Source: Diaminobutyricibacter sp049994905
Lineage (GTDB): Bacteria > Actinomycetota > Actinomycetes > Actinomycetales > Microbacteriaceae
Length of the DNA stretch: 64,000 nt
Assembly (NCBI RefSeq): GCF_049994905.1
Contig: NZ_CP188258.1
Location: 2,170,001-2,234,000 of the forward strand
Direction of reading: 5' to 3'
This document shows, in pieces, positions 1 to 8,965 of this stretch. The notes beneath the pieces are model-generated. The model worked only from the letters and a program-made list of their open reading frames with translations. It had not been told where the DNA came from and searched no databases. The translations under genes and the position numbers were made by a program. Numbering within the stretch: the first letter of the stretch is position 1; each line of letters opens with the position of its first letter.

Positions 1-1245
1 CTGGTGCTGATGTTCTGCCGCCCGGGCGTGTCGTTCGGACCCTGGCGGCTGCTCAGCATCCGTCCCATGACCTTCGTCGGCGACATCTCTTACGGCGCCT
101 ACCTATGGCACTGGCCGCTCATCATCGTGCTGCCGTACATCCTTGGTCACGACCTCGGCACGCTCAGTCGCGTCGGCATCCTTGCCGCGACGATTGTTCT
201 CGCCTGGGGAACGAAGGTGCTGCTCGAAGATCCCCTTCGCACGGGGCGCCTGCTGAGGACGAATCGACGCACCTATGCCTTCGCCCTGAGTTCCATGCTT
301 GCCGTCGCGGCGATGTGCATCGCCCTCGTGATGGTTCCGACGGGGTCGGTCCCGCTCGACGCGGCCGCCCGGGCCGAACCGTGTTACGGCCCTGGCGCAC
401 TCAACCCGTACAACAAGTGCAGTCCCGTGACCGGCAAGGATTCCCCCAATCCGTCGCCTGCGCAGGTCGCTTCTGAGAACCACACCCCCCGCTATCCCGG
501 ATGCCAGGCGGACTACCAGGGCTCGAACCTCGTCTCCTGCACGTTGGGAGCGTCCGTGAAGGATGCCGCTGCCACCGTCGCCATCGTCGGCGATTCGCAC
601 GCCGTTGCCTGGTTCCCGGCCATCGAGGCACTCGCGAGAACCCACAATTGGCATGTCGTGACGTTCGCGAAAGCCTCGTGTCCTGTGTCGTTCGCGCTCC
701 GGGTGCTGCCCAACGAGAGCACAGCCTCCCACCAGAAGGATTGTTCGGACTGGGTGGCCAGGCTGAACACGAAGCTGCTGGACGACCCGAGCATCTCGAG
801 GATCTTCACGGCGTCGTTCTCGTCGGCATACACATTCACCGCGCCGAAGGACCGGCCGATGGCCGACCCCGCAACCCAAGGCTTCGAGGACGTGTGGAAG
901 GGCTGGATCTCGGCGGGTAAGAAGGTGGACGTCTTCGATGACGTGCCCCGCACGTCCGGCGCCTACGTGCCGGACTGCCTCGCACAGCATCCCGCACAGC
1001 CGATGGCATGTGCGGTACCGCTCGCACAGGGGATCCCGGCGAACATGAACATCACCAGGGCAGCTCACCAGATGGCGTCCCATGGCATCACCGAGCTGTC
1101 GCTGCTACACCAGTTCTGCGATGCGACCTGGTGCTACCCGCAGGTCGGTTCGGTCATCGTCTACCGCGACTACTCGCATCTGAGTGCCGACTATTCGCGC
1201 GCTCTGGCGCCGTACATCGATGCACAGCTCACACATGCCCGCTGA
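1..1245 (+). CDS. OafA/YrhL-type acyltransferase with C-terminal SGNH domain (5' end outside window)
   Basis: This is the C-terminal 414 codons of a membrane acyltransferase whose start lies upstream of the window. The first ~105 residues are the last membrane helices of the acyltransferase-3 fold, including the family-typical GDISYGAYLWHWPL segment. They are followed by an extracytoplasmic SGNH-hydrolase-like domain with block I VAIVGDSHA (about residues 193-201) and a terminal DYSHLS block carrying the Asp/His pair. Proteins of this build O-acetylate cell-surface polysaccharides: the membrane part moves acetyl across the membrane and the SGNH part transfers it. The neighbouring Stealth gene fits an envelope or capsule locus. 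The acceptor cannot be named from sequence. Confidence 0.85.
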   Translation: MVLMFCRPGVSFGPWRLLSIRPMTFVGDISYGAYLWHWPLIIVLPYILGHDLGTLSRVGILAATIVLAWGTKVLLEDPLRTGRLLRTNRRTYAFALSSMLAVAAMCIALVMVPTGSVPLDAAARAEPCYGPGALNPYNKCSPVTGKDSPNPSPAQVASENHTPRYPGCQADYQGSNLVSCTLGASVKDAAATVAIVGDSHAVAWFPAIEALARTHNWHVVTFAKASCPVSFALRVLPNESTASHQKDCSDWVARLNTKLLDDPSISRIFTASFSSAYTFTAPKDRPMADPATQGFEDVWKGWISAGKKVDVFDDVPRTSGAYVPDCLAQHPAQPMACAVPLAQGIPANMNITRAAHQMASHGITELSLLHQFCDATWCYPQVGSVIVYRDYSHLSADYSRALAPYIDAQLTHAR

Positions 1246-1288
1246 CTCGGTCGGCCAGAGTACGACTGCTGCTTCGCCTTCACCGGTG

Positions 1289-1294
1289 TAAGAT
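1289..1294 (+). promoter_or_regulatory. Candidate -10 element upstream of the Stealth gene
   Basis: TAAGAT lies in the 129-bp gap before the Stealth gene, in a context (CACCGG just before it) resembling the rnpB promoter at 13388. A transcript starting about 7 nt downstream would have a ~75-nt leader. No convincing -35 was seen. The rest of the gap holds only short GC-rich inverted repeats. Confidence 0.35.
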
Positions 1295-1374
1295 CACGAA
1301 GTCCGGTCGCGAATGTCGCGGCGACTTCACTGGCGATTCCGGCCGGCTGGAGCGACGTATTTCGATCGGGGAAC

Positions 1375-2991
1375 ATGACCACTGGCAGCGCAGCGACCCA
1401 CAACCTGGCCCTGGAACCGGCGACTGAGCCGGACGGAGAATTCGGGCCGAGCGGCGGCGACGGTGCCACGCCACGCTCGTGGCCGAACACGCACAACCGA
1501 CCCGACGTGGTCATCCGCAAGGGTGTTGCACGCCTGGTCAACAACCAGCTCACCCCCCACCAGGCGCTTGTCACCGACCTGCTGTTCATCGGCGACATCC
1601 TGACCGCGGCAGGCATCGAGTACCTGCTGGTGCGCGGCAATGACGAGCGTCCAGTGATCGCTGTCGACCAGTCGCTCAAGGGTCGCGTAGAGACGGCGCT
1701 GGCGCGCGCCTGCGCCGACGAACCGCTGTACTCGAAGACGATCGACGACCGCAAGGCGCGCCCGGTCCTCGTCGCCGATGGCGCCCTGTCGTCGAAGCGC
1801 AAAGCTCGCATCTTCCGCCTCTACCGTCCTCGTATCGTCCCGGTCGGCGGTCTCAGCTACGGAGCATCGACCGGCGTCGAGCTGCAGCTCTGGCGATTCG
1901 GCGACGATGTCATCGACTGCCCTGTCGAGAACTCGCTCACGCGTCGCCTGCTGCCGCGATCGGAGGCGATCCGCACGACCGTCGAACTCTACGGACGAAC
2001 GTGGCTGACATTTCGGGGGATGTTCGACCCGCACGCCTCGGATGTCCGGTTCGACATCGACCTCGTCTTCTCCTGGGTCGACGGCACCGACATCGAATTC
2101 CAGCGGCAGCGCGCCAAGCGGATGAAGAGCTACGTGGTCGGTGAGGGCGACGACTCCGAAGCCCGCTACCGCCAGATCGACGAGCTCAAGTATGCCCTGC
2201 GCTCCGTCTATCTCTTCGCACCGTGGGTGCGGCGCATCTTCATCGTCACCGACTCGCCCCGTCCGGCATGGCTTGCCGAGCATCCGTCGGTCACCATCGT
2301 GCCCAGCGAGGAGTTCTTCAGCGACCCGAGCGCCCTGCCCACCCATAATTCGCAGGCCGTCGAAAGCCAGCTCCAGCACATCCCCGGGCTGAGCGAGCAC
2401 TTCCTCTATTCGAACGACGACATGTTCTTCGGCCGTCCTGTGCAGCCCAGCATGTTCTTCTCTCCGGGTGGAGTCACCAAGTTCATCGAGGCGACCACGC
2501 GTATCGGGCTGGGGGAGAGCGACCCGGCCCGCAGCGGTTTCGAGAACGCTGCGCGGGTCAACAGACAGCTGCTGTGGGATCGATTCGGCGTCGTGATCAC
2601 CCGTCACCTCGAGCATGCCGCGACACCGCTGCGCAAGAGCGTCCTGCTCGAGCTCGAACGGGAGTTCGCCGACGACTTCGCACGAACCCAGCGCAGCGCC
2701 TTCCGCGCCGCCACCGACATCTCGGTGACGAACTCGCTGTACCACTACTTCTCGCTGATCACGGGGCGCGCAGTGCAGCAGGAGGCGGCCCGTGTCCGCT
2801 ACGTCGACACCACGTCGCGGGCGCACCTGGCATCGCTGCCCGGGATGCTCAAGGCGCGTGACTACGACTTCTTCTGCCTCAACGACGGGAGCTTTCCCGA
2901 GGTCTCTGCGGAAGAGCGCGCGACGCTCGTGCTCGATTTTCTCGAGAAGTATTTCCCGATTGCCGCGCCCTGGGAGAAGAGCGTCGCCTGA
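1375..2991 (+). CDS. Stealth-family sugar-phosphate transferase (capsular polysaccharide phosphotransferase)
   Basis: The 538-residue protein carries the Stealth conserved regions in order. CR1 is IDLVFSWVDGTD near residue 228. CR2 is the YALRSVYLFAPWVRRIFIVTD stretch, near residues 270-290. CR3 runs from HNSQAVE to YSNDDMFFGRPV, near 323-355. A C-terminal FCLNDGSFP segment fits CR4. Stealth proteins transfer hexose-1-phosphate to build phosphodiester-linked surface polysaccharides and are related to GlcNAc-1-phosphotransferase. The N-terminal ~50 residues are low-complexity. ATG follows a weak purine-rich stretch (CGGGGAAC). The adjacent acyltransferase supports a cell-surface polysaccharide role; the sugar is unknown. 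Confidence 0.88.
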   Translation: MTTGSAATHNLALEPATEPDGEFGPSGGDGATPRSWPNTHNRPDVVIRKGVARLVNNQLTPHQALVTDLLFIGDILTAAGIEYLLVRGNDERPVIAVDQSLKGRVETALARACADEPLYSKTIDDRKARPVLVADGALSSKRKARIFRLYRPRIVPVGGLSYGASTGVELQLWRFGDDVIDCPVENSLTRRLLPRSEAIRTTVELYGRTWLTFRGMFDPHASDVRFDIDLVFSWVDGTDIEFQRQRAKRMKSYVVGEGDDSEARYRQIDELKYALRSVYLFAPWVRRIFIVTDSPRPAWLAEHPSVTIVPSEEFFSDPSALPTHNSQAVESQLQHIPGLSEHFLYSNDDMFFGRPVQPSMFFSPGGVTKFIEATTRIGLGESDPARSGFENAARVNRQLLWDRFGVVITRHLEHAATPLRKSVLLELEREFADDFARTQRSAFRAATDISVTNSLYHYFSLITGRAVQQEAARVRYVDTTSRAHLASLPGMLKARDYDFFCLNDGSFPEVSAEERATLVLDFLEKYFPIAAPWEKSVA

Positions 2992-3000
2992 GGCGGTGCC

Positions 3001-3978
3001 TCAGACTCCGGCCAGAATGCCGATCGGGGTGGTGGGAGGTTCGCTCGACGCTGAGGTCGAGCGTCCGACCGGAACGGCGGGAATCGCCGGCGGGATCGAG
3101 ATCTTCGAACGCCGCAGCAGCTCCGCCGACTCCTCTGGAGTGACATACGACACAGTCGGATAGTGGCCGACCGGCACGACCGAGTGCAACACCGTCGATC
3201 CGTACACGTGCACGAGGTTGAAAGCCTGTGCGCCGTCACGCCCGCGGGTTCCGCCTACGGGGACGTTGAGGTCCTGGGTGTAGCAGGTCGCCGAGGCGAC
3301 CGACACCGGGATGCCCGCGAAAGTCGCGTTCGTCGAGTAGTGGAGGTGGCCCGCGATGATGCTGCGCACATCCGAGCCCTCGAGCACTTCGGCCAGCGAC
3401 GCCTGGTCGCGGAGCTCGACGGAGACGGCGAGGTCGAGCATGCTCGGAACCGGCGGATGGTGCATTGCGAGGATCGTTCCGTGCGGCGCCGGGATCGCGA
3501 GCTCCTCGGCAAGCCAGTCGAGCTGGGCGCCGGTGACCTCACCGTAGTGTTCACCGGGCACGGTCGAATCGAGTGCGATCACCCGAAGTCCGTTCACGTC
3601 GTGCACCCGGTCGATGGCCGCCATCGACGGTGCCAGATCGAGCAGCTCCGAGCGGAAGGCTGCCCGGTTGTCGTGGTTGCCCATGACCCAGATGAGCTGT
3701 GCCCCCAGGCGCTGCGTCACCGGTTCGACGATCGACCTGAGCTTCGCGTAGGCCGCAGGGTCGCCTTTGTCGGCCAGGTCACCCGTGAACACGACGGCTT
3801 CCGGTCGCGCACCCGCCTGCTCGAACTCGTCGAAGATCTGGCGGAGGTGGGCGTCGGCGTCGACCGAGTCATAGAGCAGGCCGTCGCCGGTGATGAGGTG
3901 TGTGTCGCTCAGGTGGACCAGGAAATGGCTCGGACGGGGGTACTCCGCGATCCGTGCTGCCAGCGCCGGCTTGCTCAT
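3001..3978 (-). CDS. cpdA: Class III cyclic-nucleotide phosphodiesterase (CpdA/Rv0805-like metallophosphoesterase)
   Basis: The 325-residue calcineurin-like phosphoesterase has all metal-binding blocks: HLSDTH (D25, H27), FTGDLADKGD (D67), GNHD (N101, H102), MHHPP near 178 and IIAGHLHYS near 214. Spacing matches the CpdA/Rv0805 family of cAMP phosphodiesterases, which use two metal ions. Substrate in vivo is not certain, because these enzymes also hydrolyse 2',3'-cyclic nucleotides and other phosphodiesters. It converges on the Stealth gene with a 9-bp gap and appears to be monocistronic. Confidence 0.85.
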   Translation of the reverse strand: MSKPALAARIAEYPRPSHFLVHLSDTHLITGDGLLYDSVDADAHLRQIFDEFEQAGARPEAVVFTGDLADKGDPAAYAKLRSIVEPVTQRLGAQLIWVMGNHDNRAAFRSELLDLAPSMAAIDRVHDVNGLRVIALDSTVPGEHYGEVTGAQLDWLAEELAIPAPHGTILAMHHPPVPSMLDLAVSVELRDQASLAEVLEGSDVRSIIAGHLHYSTNATFAGIPVSVASATCYTQDLNVPVGGTRGRDGAQAFNLVHVYGSTVLHSVVPVGHYPTVSYVTPEESAELLRRSKISIPPAIPAVPVGRSTSASSEPPTTPIGILAGV

Positions 3979-4068
3979 GAGCCAATCCCATCAGCAGAAA
4001 CTGAACGCGAGGTGGACAATGCACGGCGCGTTGGAAAAGCCCGACGCGCCTGATCGACGCCGATTCTC

Positions 4069-4713
4069 TCAGTTTCGCGGGGCCGGGAGGTCGAGGTTCC
4101 AGTGCCGCGAAACGGTGAGCGCATACTCCTCTCCCTCATCGGCGTGCTCGGTGGGCCCCCTCGAAACGAGGAAGCGGGAGATCACGCGCTGGCTGCCTTC
4201 CGCGTCGCTGTAGAGCACGTCGACGACGAACTGGTCCTCGCCGGCGAGGTCGCGGCGGATGCGCTGCGAGAACAGCGACTCGCGGTCGCGGATCGCGATC
4301 TGGCAGAACCCGGGGTCGGTGGTCGGCACGTAGATATCGCGGGCAAGACGGTAGAACTCGGACGGGTCGGCGTGTTCGGCGCGTGGGTCGTCCGGAATGT
4401 ACCACCCGTGGAGTACGGCCAGGCCACTGCCGACATTGCGCAGCGAGAGCACAGCGTAGATGGCTTCCGACGTCAGCTCGACGGATGCCCGACCGCCGCG
4501 CACGATGACCCATCTGCCCTCGAGATAGCGGACCTTCTGCGCGGGGTCGCTCCAGTTCGAGGGGAGAAGGATGGGGCGCAGGCCTTCGAGGAGCGCACGC
4601 TCGGCACTTCGCGCTGATCGGTTGGCCGACCGCGTGGCCACGAAGGTCGCGACGGCGAGAAGAGAGGTTCCGACCGCGGTCGCAAGGTTCGAGACCAGTA
4701 CCCAGTCGATCAT
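4069..4713 (-). CDS. Membrane-anchored protein of unknown function
   Basis: This 214-residue protein is not recognised. One N-terminal hydrophobic helix (about residues 8-27, LATAVGTSLLAVATFVATR) is followed by an Arg/Ser-rich amphipathic stretch and a ~170-residue soluble domain with several predicted beta strands. The layout (short N-terminus, one helix, cytosolic RSANRSARSAE linker) resembles small actinobacterial single-pass proteins with an immunoglobulin-like fold, but no motif assigns a function. It is divergent from the cyclase-family gene at 4754, and the 40-bp gap between them must hold both promoters. Codon use looks like its neighbours. Confidence 0.6.
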   Translation of the reverse strand: MIDWVLVSNLATAVGTSLLAVATFVATRSANRSARSAERALLEGLRPILLPSNWSDPAQKVRYLEGRWVIVRGGRASVELTSEAIYAVLSLRNVGSGLAVLHGWYIPDDPRAEHADPSEFYRLARDIYVPTTDPGFCQIAIRDRESLFSQRIRRDLAGEDQFVVDVLYSDAEGSQRVISRFLVSRGPTEHADEGEEYALTVSRHWNLDLPAPRN

Positions 4714-4753
4714 CCGATGCTCCGATCTGCCTGATGTGCAAAGGTTCTTGATT

Positions 4754-5422
4754 ATGAAGATAAACCGGGTGGTCGACCTTTCCGTGGTCGTGGGAGACGC
4801 AACCCAGATCTACCCGGGCGACCCCGTCCCTGAATTCTCAGTTCATGCCACGATCGCGAGGGACGGCTTCAACCTGTTGCGCGTGCACATGGGATCGCAG
4901 ACCGGCACCCATGTCGACGCGCCATACCATTTCGTCGACAGCGCGCCGTCCATCGACGAAATCCCGCTCGACCGGTTCGTGGGCACCGGCGTCATCGTCG
5001 ACGCGACCGGCCTCGGGCCGCGCGGCCGGATCACGTGGGCGCATGTCGAACCGGTCGCACATCTGCTCTCTCCTGGTGTCATCGTTCTCTTGAAGACGGG
5101 GTGGAGCGCTCATTACGGAACCCGGGCGTACTTCGACAACCCGTTCCTCGACGCCGAAGCGTGCCGGCGGATGATCGACGCCGGCGTGCGCACGTTCGGC
5201 ATCGACGCGATCAACATCGATGAGACGCCCGACGATGCGCACCCCGGAGAAGGCTTTCCCGTGCACCACCTGATCGCAGGCGTCCACGGGATCATCAGCG
5301 AGAACCTCACCAATCTCACAGCGATCGACTTCGACGAGCCGTTCATCAGCCTGCTCCCGCTCGCCTTCGAGGGAGCCGACGGGGCACCGGTCCGCGCCGT
5401 GGCCATGCAGGCCTTGGCCTAG
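4754..5422 (+). CDS. Cyclase-family metal hydrolase (kynurenine-formamidase-like)
   Basis: The 222-residue protein belongs to the cyclase superfamily (PF04199). The diagnostic metal-binding block reads TGTHVDAPYHF, matching HxGTHxDxPxH except that the first His is replaced (MGSQTGTH). Family members include arylformamidase (kynurenine formamidase) and isatin hydrolase. No kyn genes sit nearby, so the substrate is open. The start was set at ATG 4754 because homologous sequence begins at KINRVVDLS; longer in-frame starts run back into the divergent gene. The flanking aminotransferase on the other strand is convergent. Confidence 0.75.
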   Translation: MKINRVVDLSVVVGDATQIYPGDPVPEFSVHATIARDGFNLLRVHMGSQTGTHVDAPYHFVDSAPSIDEIPLDRFVGTGVIVDATGLGPRGRITWAHVEPVAHLLSPGVIVLLKTGWSAHYGTRAYFDNPFLDAEACRRMIDAGVRTFGIDAINIDETPDDAHPGEGFPVHHLIAGVHGIISENLTNLTAIDFDEPFISLLPLAFEGADGAPVRAVAMQALA

Positions 5423-5433
5423 GCGCTCTCCGG

Positions 5434-6735
5434 TCAGCGCGCGAGCAGTGCCTCGGTCTCGGCGAGCAGCACCGCGGTGCTGAACCCGTCGAGCGCAGCG
5501 CGCAGCTCGTCCAGTGCGGGGAAAGTGGGGGCGATGCGGATGTTGCGGTCGCGTGGATCGTCGCCGTACGGGAACGTCGCCCCGGCGGGCGTGACCGCGA
5601 TGCCTGCCTGGCCGGCGAGCGCGACCGCCCGTTTCGCGCATCCGTCGGCCACATCCAGACTGACGAAGTAGCCGCCTGCCGCCTTGGTCCAGGTGCCTGC
5701 GCCGAAGGGCGCGAGCCGTTCCCGGAAGATCGCATCGACAGCGTCGAACTTCGGCTCCAGGATAGCGCGGTGGCGCGCCATGTGCGCCTCGACGCCCGCC
5801 TCGTCCCGAAGCAGCTGCACGTGCCGAAGCTGGTTGATCTTGTCAGGCCCGATCGTCTGGACCGACATGTTGCGCACGATCCAGTCGATGTTGGCCTGCG
5901 AGCCGCCGAAGAACGAGACACCGGAGCCGGGGTACGTGACCTTCGACGTCGAGGCGAAGATGAACGGACGGTTGGGGTGGCCGGCCTCGGCGGCGAGTGC
6001 CAGCACGTCGATCGGCTCGGGGCGGGCATCGGTCAGGTGGTGCACGACGTATGCGTTGTCCCAGAAAAGACGGAAGTCGGGCGCCGCAGGTGCGGACACG
6101 AGTTCACGGACGATCCGCTCGCTGTAGACGACGCCCGACGGGTTCGAATACACCGGGACGCACCACATTCCCTTGATCGTGGGGTCCGTCGCGAGCAGGC
6201 TCCGCACGACCTCGGCGTCGGGCCCTTCCTCCGTCATCGGCACAGCGATCAGACGGATGCCGTAGCGCTCGCAGATCGAAAAATGACGGTCGTAGCCGGG
6301 CACGGGAGCAAGAAAGGTGATGGTCTCCTCGCCCGACCAGGGGCGCACGCCATCAGGAACCCCGTGCAGGAGTGCCTGCACGATGACATCGTGCATGAGG
6401 GCGAGGCTCGCATTGCCGAGGGCGAGGAGCTGTCCGACCGGAACGCGAAGCGGACCGGCGAAGATCGCGCGCAGCTCGGGAAGGCCGAGGGGGCCGCCAT
6501 AGTTGCGCAGGTCGGTTCCCGCCTGGTCGCGGAAGTTCCCGGCTCCCGGCAGGGACAAGAGTTCGCCCGAGAGGTCGAGCTGTTCGGCTGACGGCTTGCC
6601 CCGTGTCAGGTCGAGCTTGAGGCCGCGGGCGGCAAGGGCCTCATACTGCGCCGAGAAGTCCGCGTGAAGCGCGCGGAGTTCGTCGGTGGTGCGTTCGCTC
6701 AGTGGGGTTCCGGTCGGTGCGCTTGCTGCTGTCAC
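5434..6735 (-). CDS. PLP-dependent class I aminotransferase of the Aminotran_MocR / Rv3722c type (probable aspartate aminotransferase)
   Basis: The protein has 433 residues from GTG 6735. The PLP-lysine block FASTSKVTYPGSG and the N-terminal LDLTRGKPSAEQLDLS block are characteristic of PF12897. In Mycobacterium tuberculosis the member Rv3722c is the principal aspartate aminotransferase. The GTG start is supported by a TACGAT -10 hexamer only 6 nt upstream (6742-6747), implying a leaderless mRNA. A longer frame extends to 6858 but adds low-complexity, non-conserved residues. By family it would supply aspartate nitrogen for amino acid and nucleotide synthesis. It is divergent from the DUF1345 gene. 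Confidence 0.85.
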   Translation of the reverse strand: MTAASAPTGTPLSERTTDELRALHADFSAQYEALAARGLKLDLTRGKPSAEQLDLSGELLSLPGAGNFRDQAGTDLRNYGGPLGLPELRAIFAGPLRVPVGQLLALGNASLALMHDVIVQALLHGVPDGVRPWSGEETITFLAPVPGYDRHFSICERYGIRLIAVPMTEEGPDAEVVRSLLATDPTIKGMWCVPVYSNPSGVVYSERIVRELVSAPAAPDFRLFWDNAYVVHHLTDARPEPIDVLALAAEAGHPNRPFIFASTSKVTYPGSGVSFFGGSQANIDWIVRNMSVQTIGPDKINQLRHVQLLRDEAGVEAHMARHRAILEPKFDAVDAIFRERLAPFGAGTWTKAAGGYFVSLDVADGCAKRAVALAGQAGIAVTPAGATFPYGDDPRDRNIRIAPTFPALDELRAALDGFSTAVLLAETEALLAR

Positions 6736-6864
6736 GCTCTGATCGTAGCCGCGCGACGGCCCCGACGCCTCTGTCGATCCGCCCGGCTTCTGCACCTGTT
6801 CATGCTGATCGTCCGGCGCGCGCGCCGTCGGGGAATTGCGCGGAGGATATGCGACCATCAGGTC

Positions 6865-7515
6865 GTGGCTTCAGTCGACCAACCTGTGCGCGGGCGCTCC
6901 CGGCTGCGGATGAGCATCGCATTCGTCGTCGGGATCATCGTCGCCCTCCTGATCGGAAGCCGGAACCCCTGGTCGTACGCCCTCGTCGGCGGCTGGGCGG
7001 CCGCCTGCGTCATCTACATCGTCTGGGTCTGGATCGTCGTCTGGGGCTACGATCCTGAAGAGACCGTCGCCCACGCGAAGCGCGAGGATCCGGGACGTGG
7101 ACTCTCCGATCTGCTCCTGCTGATCGCCAGCGTCGCCAGTGTCGTCGCGATCGTGGTCATCCTGGTGCAGGCTCACACGCTGCACGGTTTCGAACGCGGA
7201 GCACTGGCCGTGCTCGCCGTCGTGAGTGTCGTGCTGTCGTGGATCCTGGTCCACACGCTCTACATGCTCCGCTACGCGCAGCTCTACTTCGACGACGATT
7301 CCCGGCCGATCGATTTCAACGAGAAGGCGACGCCGCAGTACAGCGACTTCGCCTACCTCTCGTTCACACTCGGCATGACCTTTCAGGTCTCTGACACGAA
7401 CGTCTCCAGCGTTCGCGTACGCAAGACGATCTTGAGGCACACACTGCTCTCGTATGTGTTCGGCACCGTGATCCTGGCCACGACGGTCAACCTCGTCGTC
7501 GGGCTTACCGCGTAA
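6865..7515 (+). CDS. DUF1345 integral membrane protein
   Basis: The protein has about 216 residues with five hydrophobic helices and the DUF1345 hallmarks: an N-terminal basic segment followed by GxxVALLIG, a central helix-rich region, and a C-terminal YSDFAYLSFTLGMTFQVSDT followed by a LSYVFGTVILATTVN helix. Function is unknown across the family. The start is uncertain: GTG 6865 gives a typical N-terminus, whereas ATG 6910 would remove the basic segment. The 3' end overlaps folA by 11 bp on the opposite strand, so the two stop regions are interleaved. Confidence 0.75.
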   Translation: MASVDQPVRGRSRLRMSIAFVVGIIVALLIGSRNPWSYALVGGWAAACVIYIVWVWIVVWGYDPEETVAHAKREDPGRGLSDLLLLIASVASVVAIVVILVQAHTLHGFERGALAVLAVVSVVLSWILVHTLYMLRYAQLYFDDDSRPIDFNEKATPQYSDFAYLSFTLGMTFQVSDTNVSSVRVRKTILRHTLLSYVFGTVILATTVNLVVGLTA

Positions 7516-8026
7516 CGACGGCCTTCGGCAGTTCGTACCGCACGAACCGGTAGCGAAGCCCGGTGCGGGAGACGTGCCAGCCCGTCGGGGGGTCGCAGTG
7601 TGCTGCCGTCCACTCGTCACCGATTGTCGGGGCGAAGGTGTCCCCCTCGACGTCGAGGTCTATCTCCGTGACGTCGAGGCGATCGGCACGGGTGATCGCC
7701 GATGCGTAGAGTTCCGCGCCACCGATGACCCAGATCGTCGCGTCCGCATCGGTTCCGGATGCGGTGATCGCCTCATCCAGGCTGTGAGCCGTCGACGCTC
7801 CCTCAGCCCTCCACTCAGCCTGACGGGTGACGACGATGTTCTGCCGCCCCGGCAGCGGGCGGAACCGTTCAGGAAGGGACTCCCACGTGCGTCGTCCCAT
7901 CACGACGGTGGAGTCGCCGGTGACAGCTCGGAAGTGTGCCAGATCTTCGGGAAGGTGCCAGGGCATGGTCCCGCCCGCACCGATGACGCCTCCGCGGGCT
8001 TCGGCCCAGATGAGCGCGACGCTCAC
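7505..8026 (-). CDS. folA: Dihydrofolate reductase
   Basis: The 173-residue enzyme reduces dihydrofolate to tetrahydrofolate with NADPH. Visible family blocks are IGAGGTMPWHLPEDLAHFR (substrate site, with the catalytic Asp in LPEDL), VVMGRRTWESLP (NADPH site) and WVIGGAELY. Its ATG overlaps the thyA stop by 4 bp (ATGA), so it is translationally coupled to thyA. That pairing makes sense because thymidylate synthase produces the dihydrofolate that FolA recycles. Length is normal for actinobacterial DHFR. Confidence 0.95.
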   Translation of the reverse strand: MSVALIWAEARGGVIGAGGTMPWHLPEDLAHFRAVTGDSTVVMGRRTWESLPERFRPLPGRQNIVVTRQAEWRAEGASTAHSLDEAITASGTDADATIWVIGGAELYASAITRADRLDVTEIDLDVEGDTFAPTIGDEWTAAHCDPPTGWHVSRTGLRYRFVRYELPKAVVTR

Positions 8027-8832
8027 ACTGCGACCGCGGCGCGGATGGCCGGGTGGTGCTGGTAGCCCTCCACGGCGAAGTCCTCGAATCGGTAGTCGAA
8101 GATGCTGGCGCGTTCGGTGAGGATCCGCAGGTGCGGCGCCGGGAACGGATCGCGCGACAGTTGCTCGGTGACCTGCTCGATGTGATTGTCGTAGATGTGG
8201 CAGTCACCACCGGTCCAGATGAACTCGCCGGGCTCCAGACCGACCTGCGCAGCGACCAAGTGTGTCAGAAGGGCGTAACTCGCGATGTTGAACGGTACCC
8301 CGAGGAACAGGTCTGCACTGCGCTGGTACAGCTGGCACGAAAGCCGGCCGTCGGCGACATAGAACTGGAAGAACGCATGGCACGGAGCCAGCGCCATTTT
8401 CGGGATCTCGGCGACGTTCCAGGCCGAGACGATGATGCGCCGTGAATCCGGGTCGGTGCGCAGCGTCTCGACCACCTGGCTGATCTGGTCGATGTGACTG
8501 CCGTCCGGGGTCGGCCACGATCGCCACTGCACGCCGTAGACAGGGCCGAGTTCGCCCTGGCCGTCGGCCCATTCGTCCCAGATCGTCACGCCGTTCTCAC
8601 GAAGCCAGCCGACGTTGCTCTCGCCCCGGAGGAACCAGAGAAGCTCGTAGGCGATCGACTTGAAGTGCACGCGCTTGGTCGTGATCAGGGGAAAGCCGTC
8701 GGCGAGGTCGAAGCGCAGCTGTCGGCCGAAGACGCTGCGGGTGCCGGTGCCGGTGCGGTCGGATTTGGGGGAGCCGTTCTCGAGGGTGTCTCGCAGCAGG
8801 TCTTCATACGGAGTCAGGATCGTGGCGCTCAT
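8023..8832 (-). CDS. thyA: Thymidylate synthase (ThyA type)
   Basis: The 269-residue enzyme methylates dUMP to dTMP using methylene-tetrahydrofolate. The nucleophile lies in LAPCHAFFQFYV, followed by the RSADLFLGVPFNIASYALL phosphate/folate block and the HIYDNHIEQ segment. It is full length. It is first in a two-gene thyA-folA operon. A TACCAT hexamer 7 nt upstream of the ATG (8840-8845, minus strand) suggests a leaderless transcript. The dUTPase gene elsewhere in the window (dut, 51416) makes its substrate. Confidence 0.96.
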   Translation of the reverse strand: MSATILTPYEDLLRDTLENGSPKSDRTGTGTRSVFGRQLRFDLADGFPLITTKRVHFKSIAYELLWFLRGESNVGWLRENGVTIWDEWADGQGELGPVYGVQWRSWPTPDGSHIDQISQVVETLRTDPDSRRIIVSAWNVAEIPKMALAPCHAFFQFYVADGRLSCQLYQRSADLFLGVPFNIASYALLTHLVAAQVGLEPGEFIWTGGDCHIYDNHIEQVTEQLSRDPFPAPHLRILTERASIFDYRFEDFAVEGYQHHPAIRAAVAV

Positions 8833-8965
8833 CGAGTAGATGGTACGACGAGCAGAGCCGCGACGCGCGCATCACCCCCGGACTGGCGTCACGCAAAGCC
8901 GCAAGCGGCCTGAAAACGAGCGGTGAACCGGCTCCACAGACGGTGGGCGTCGCTAGGCTTTTCCC

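Noticed and set aside
1327..2826. 499-codon open frame opposite the Stealth gene
   Set aside because: Antisense shadow; the plus strand carries all Stealth conserved regions.
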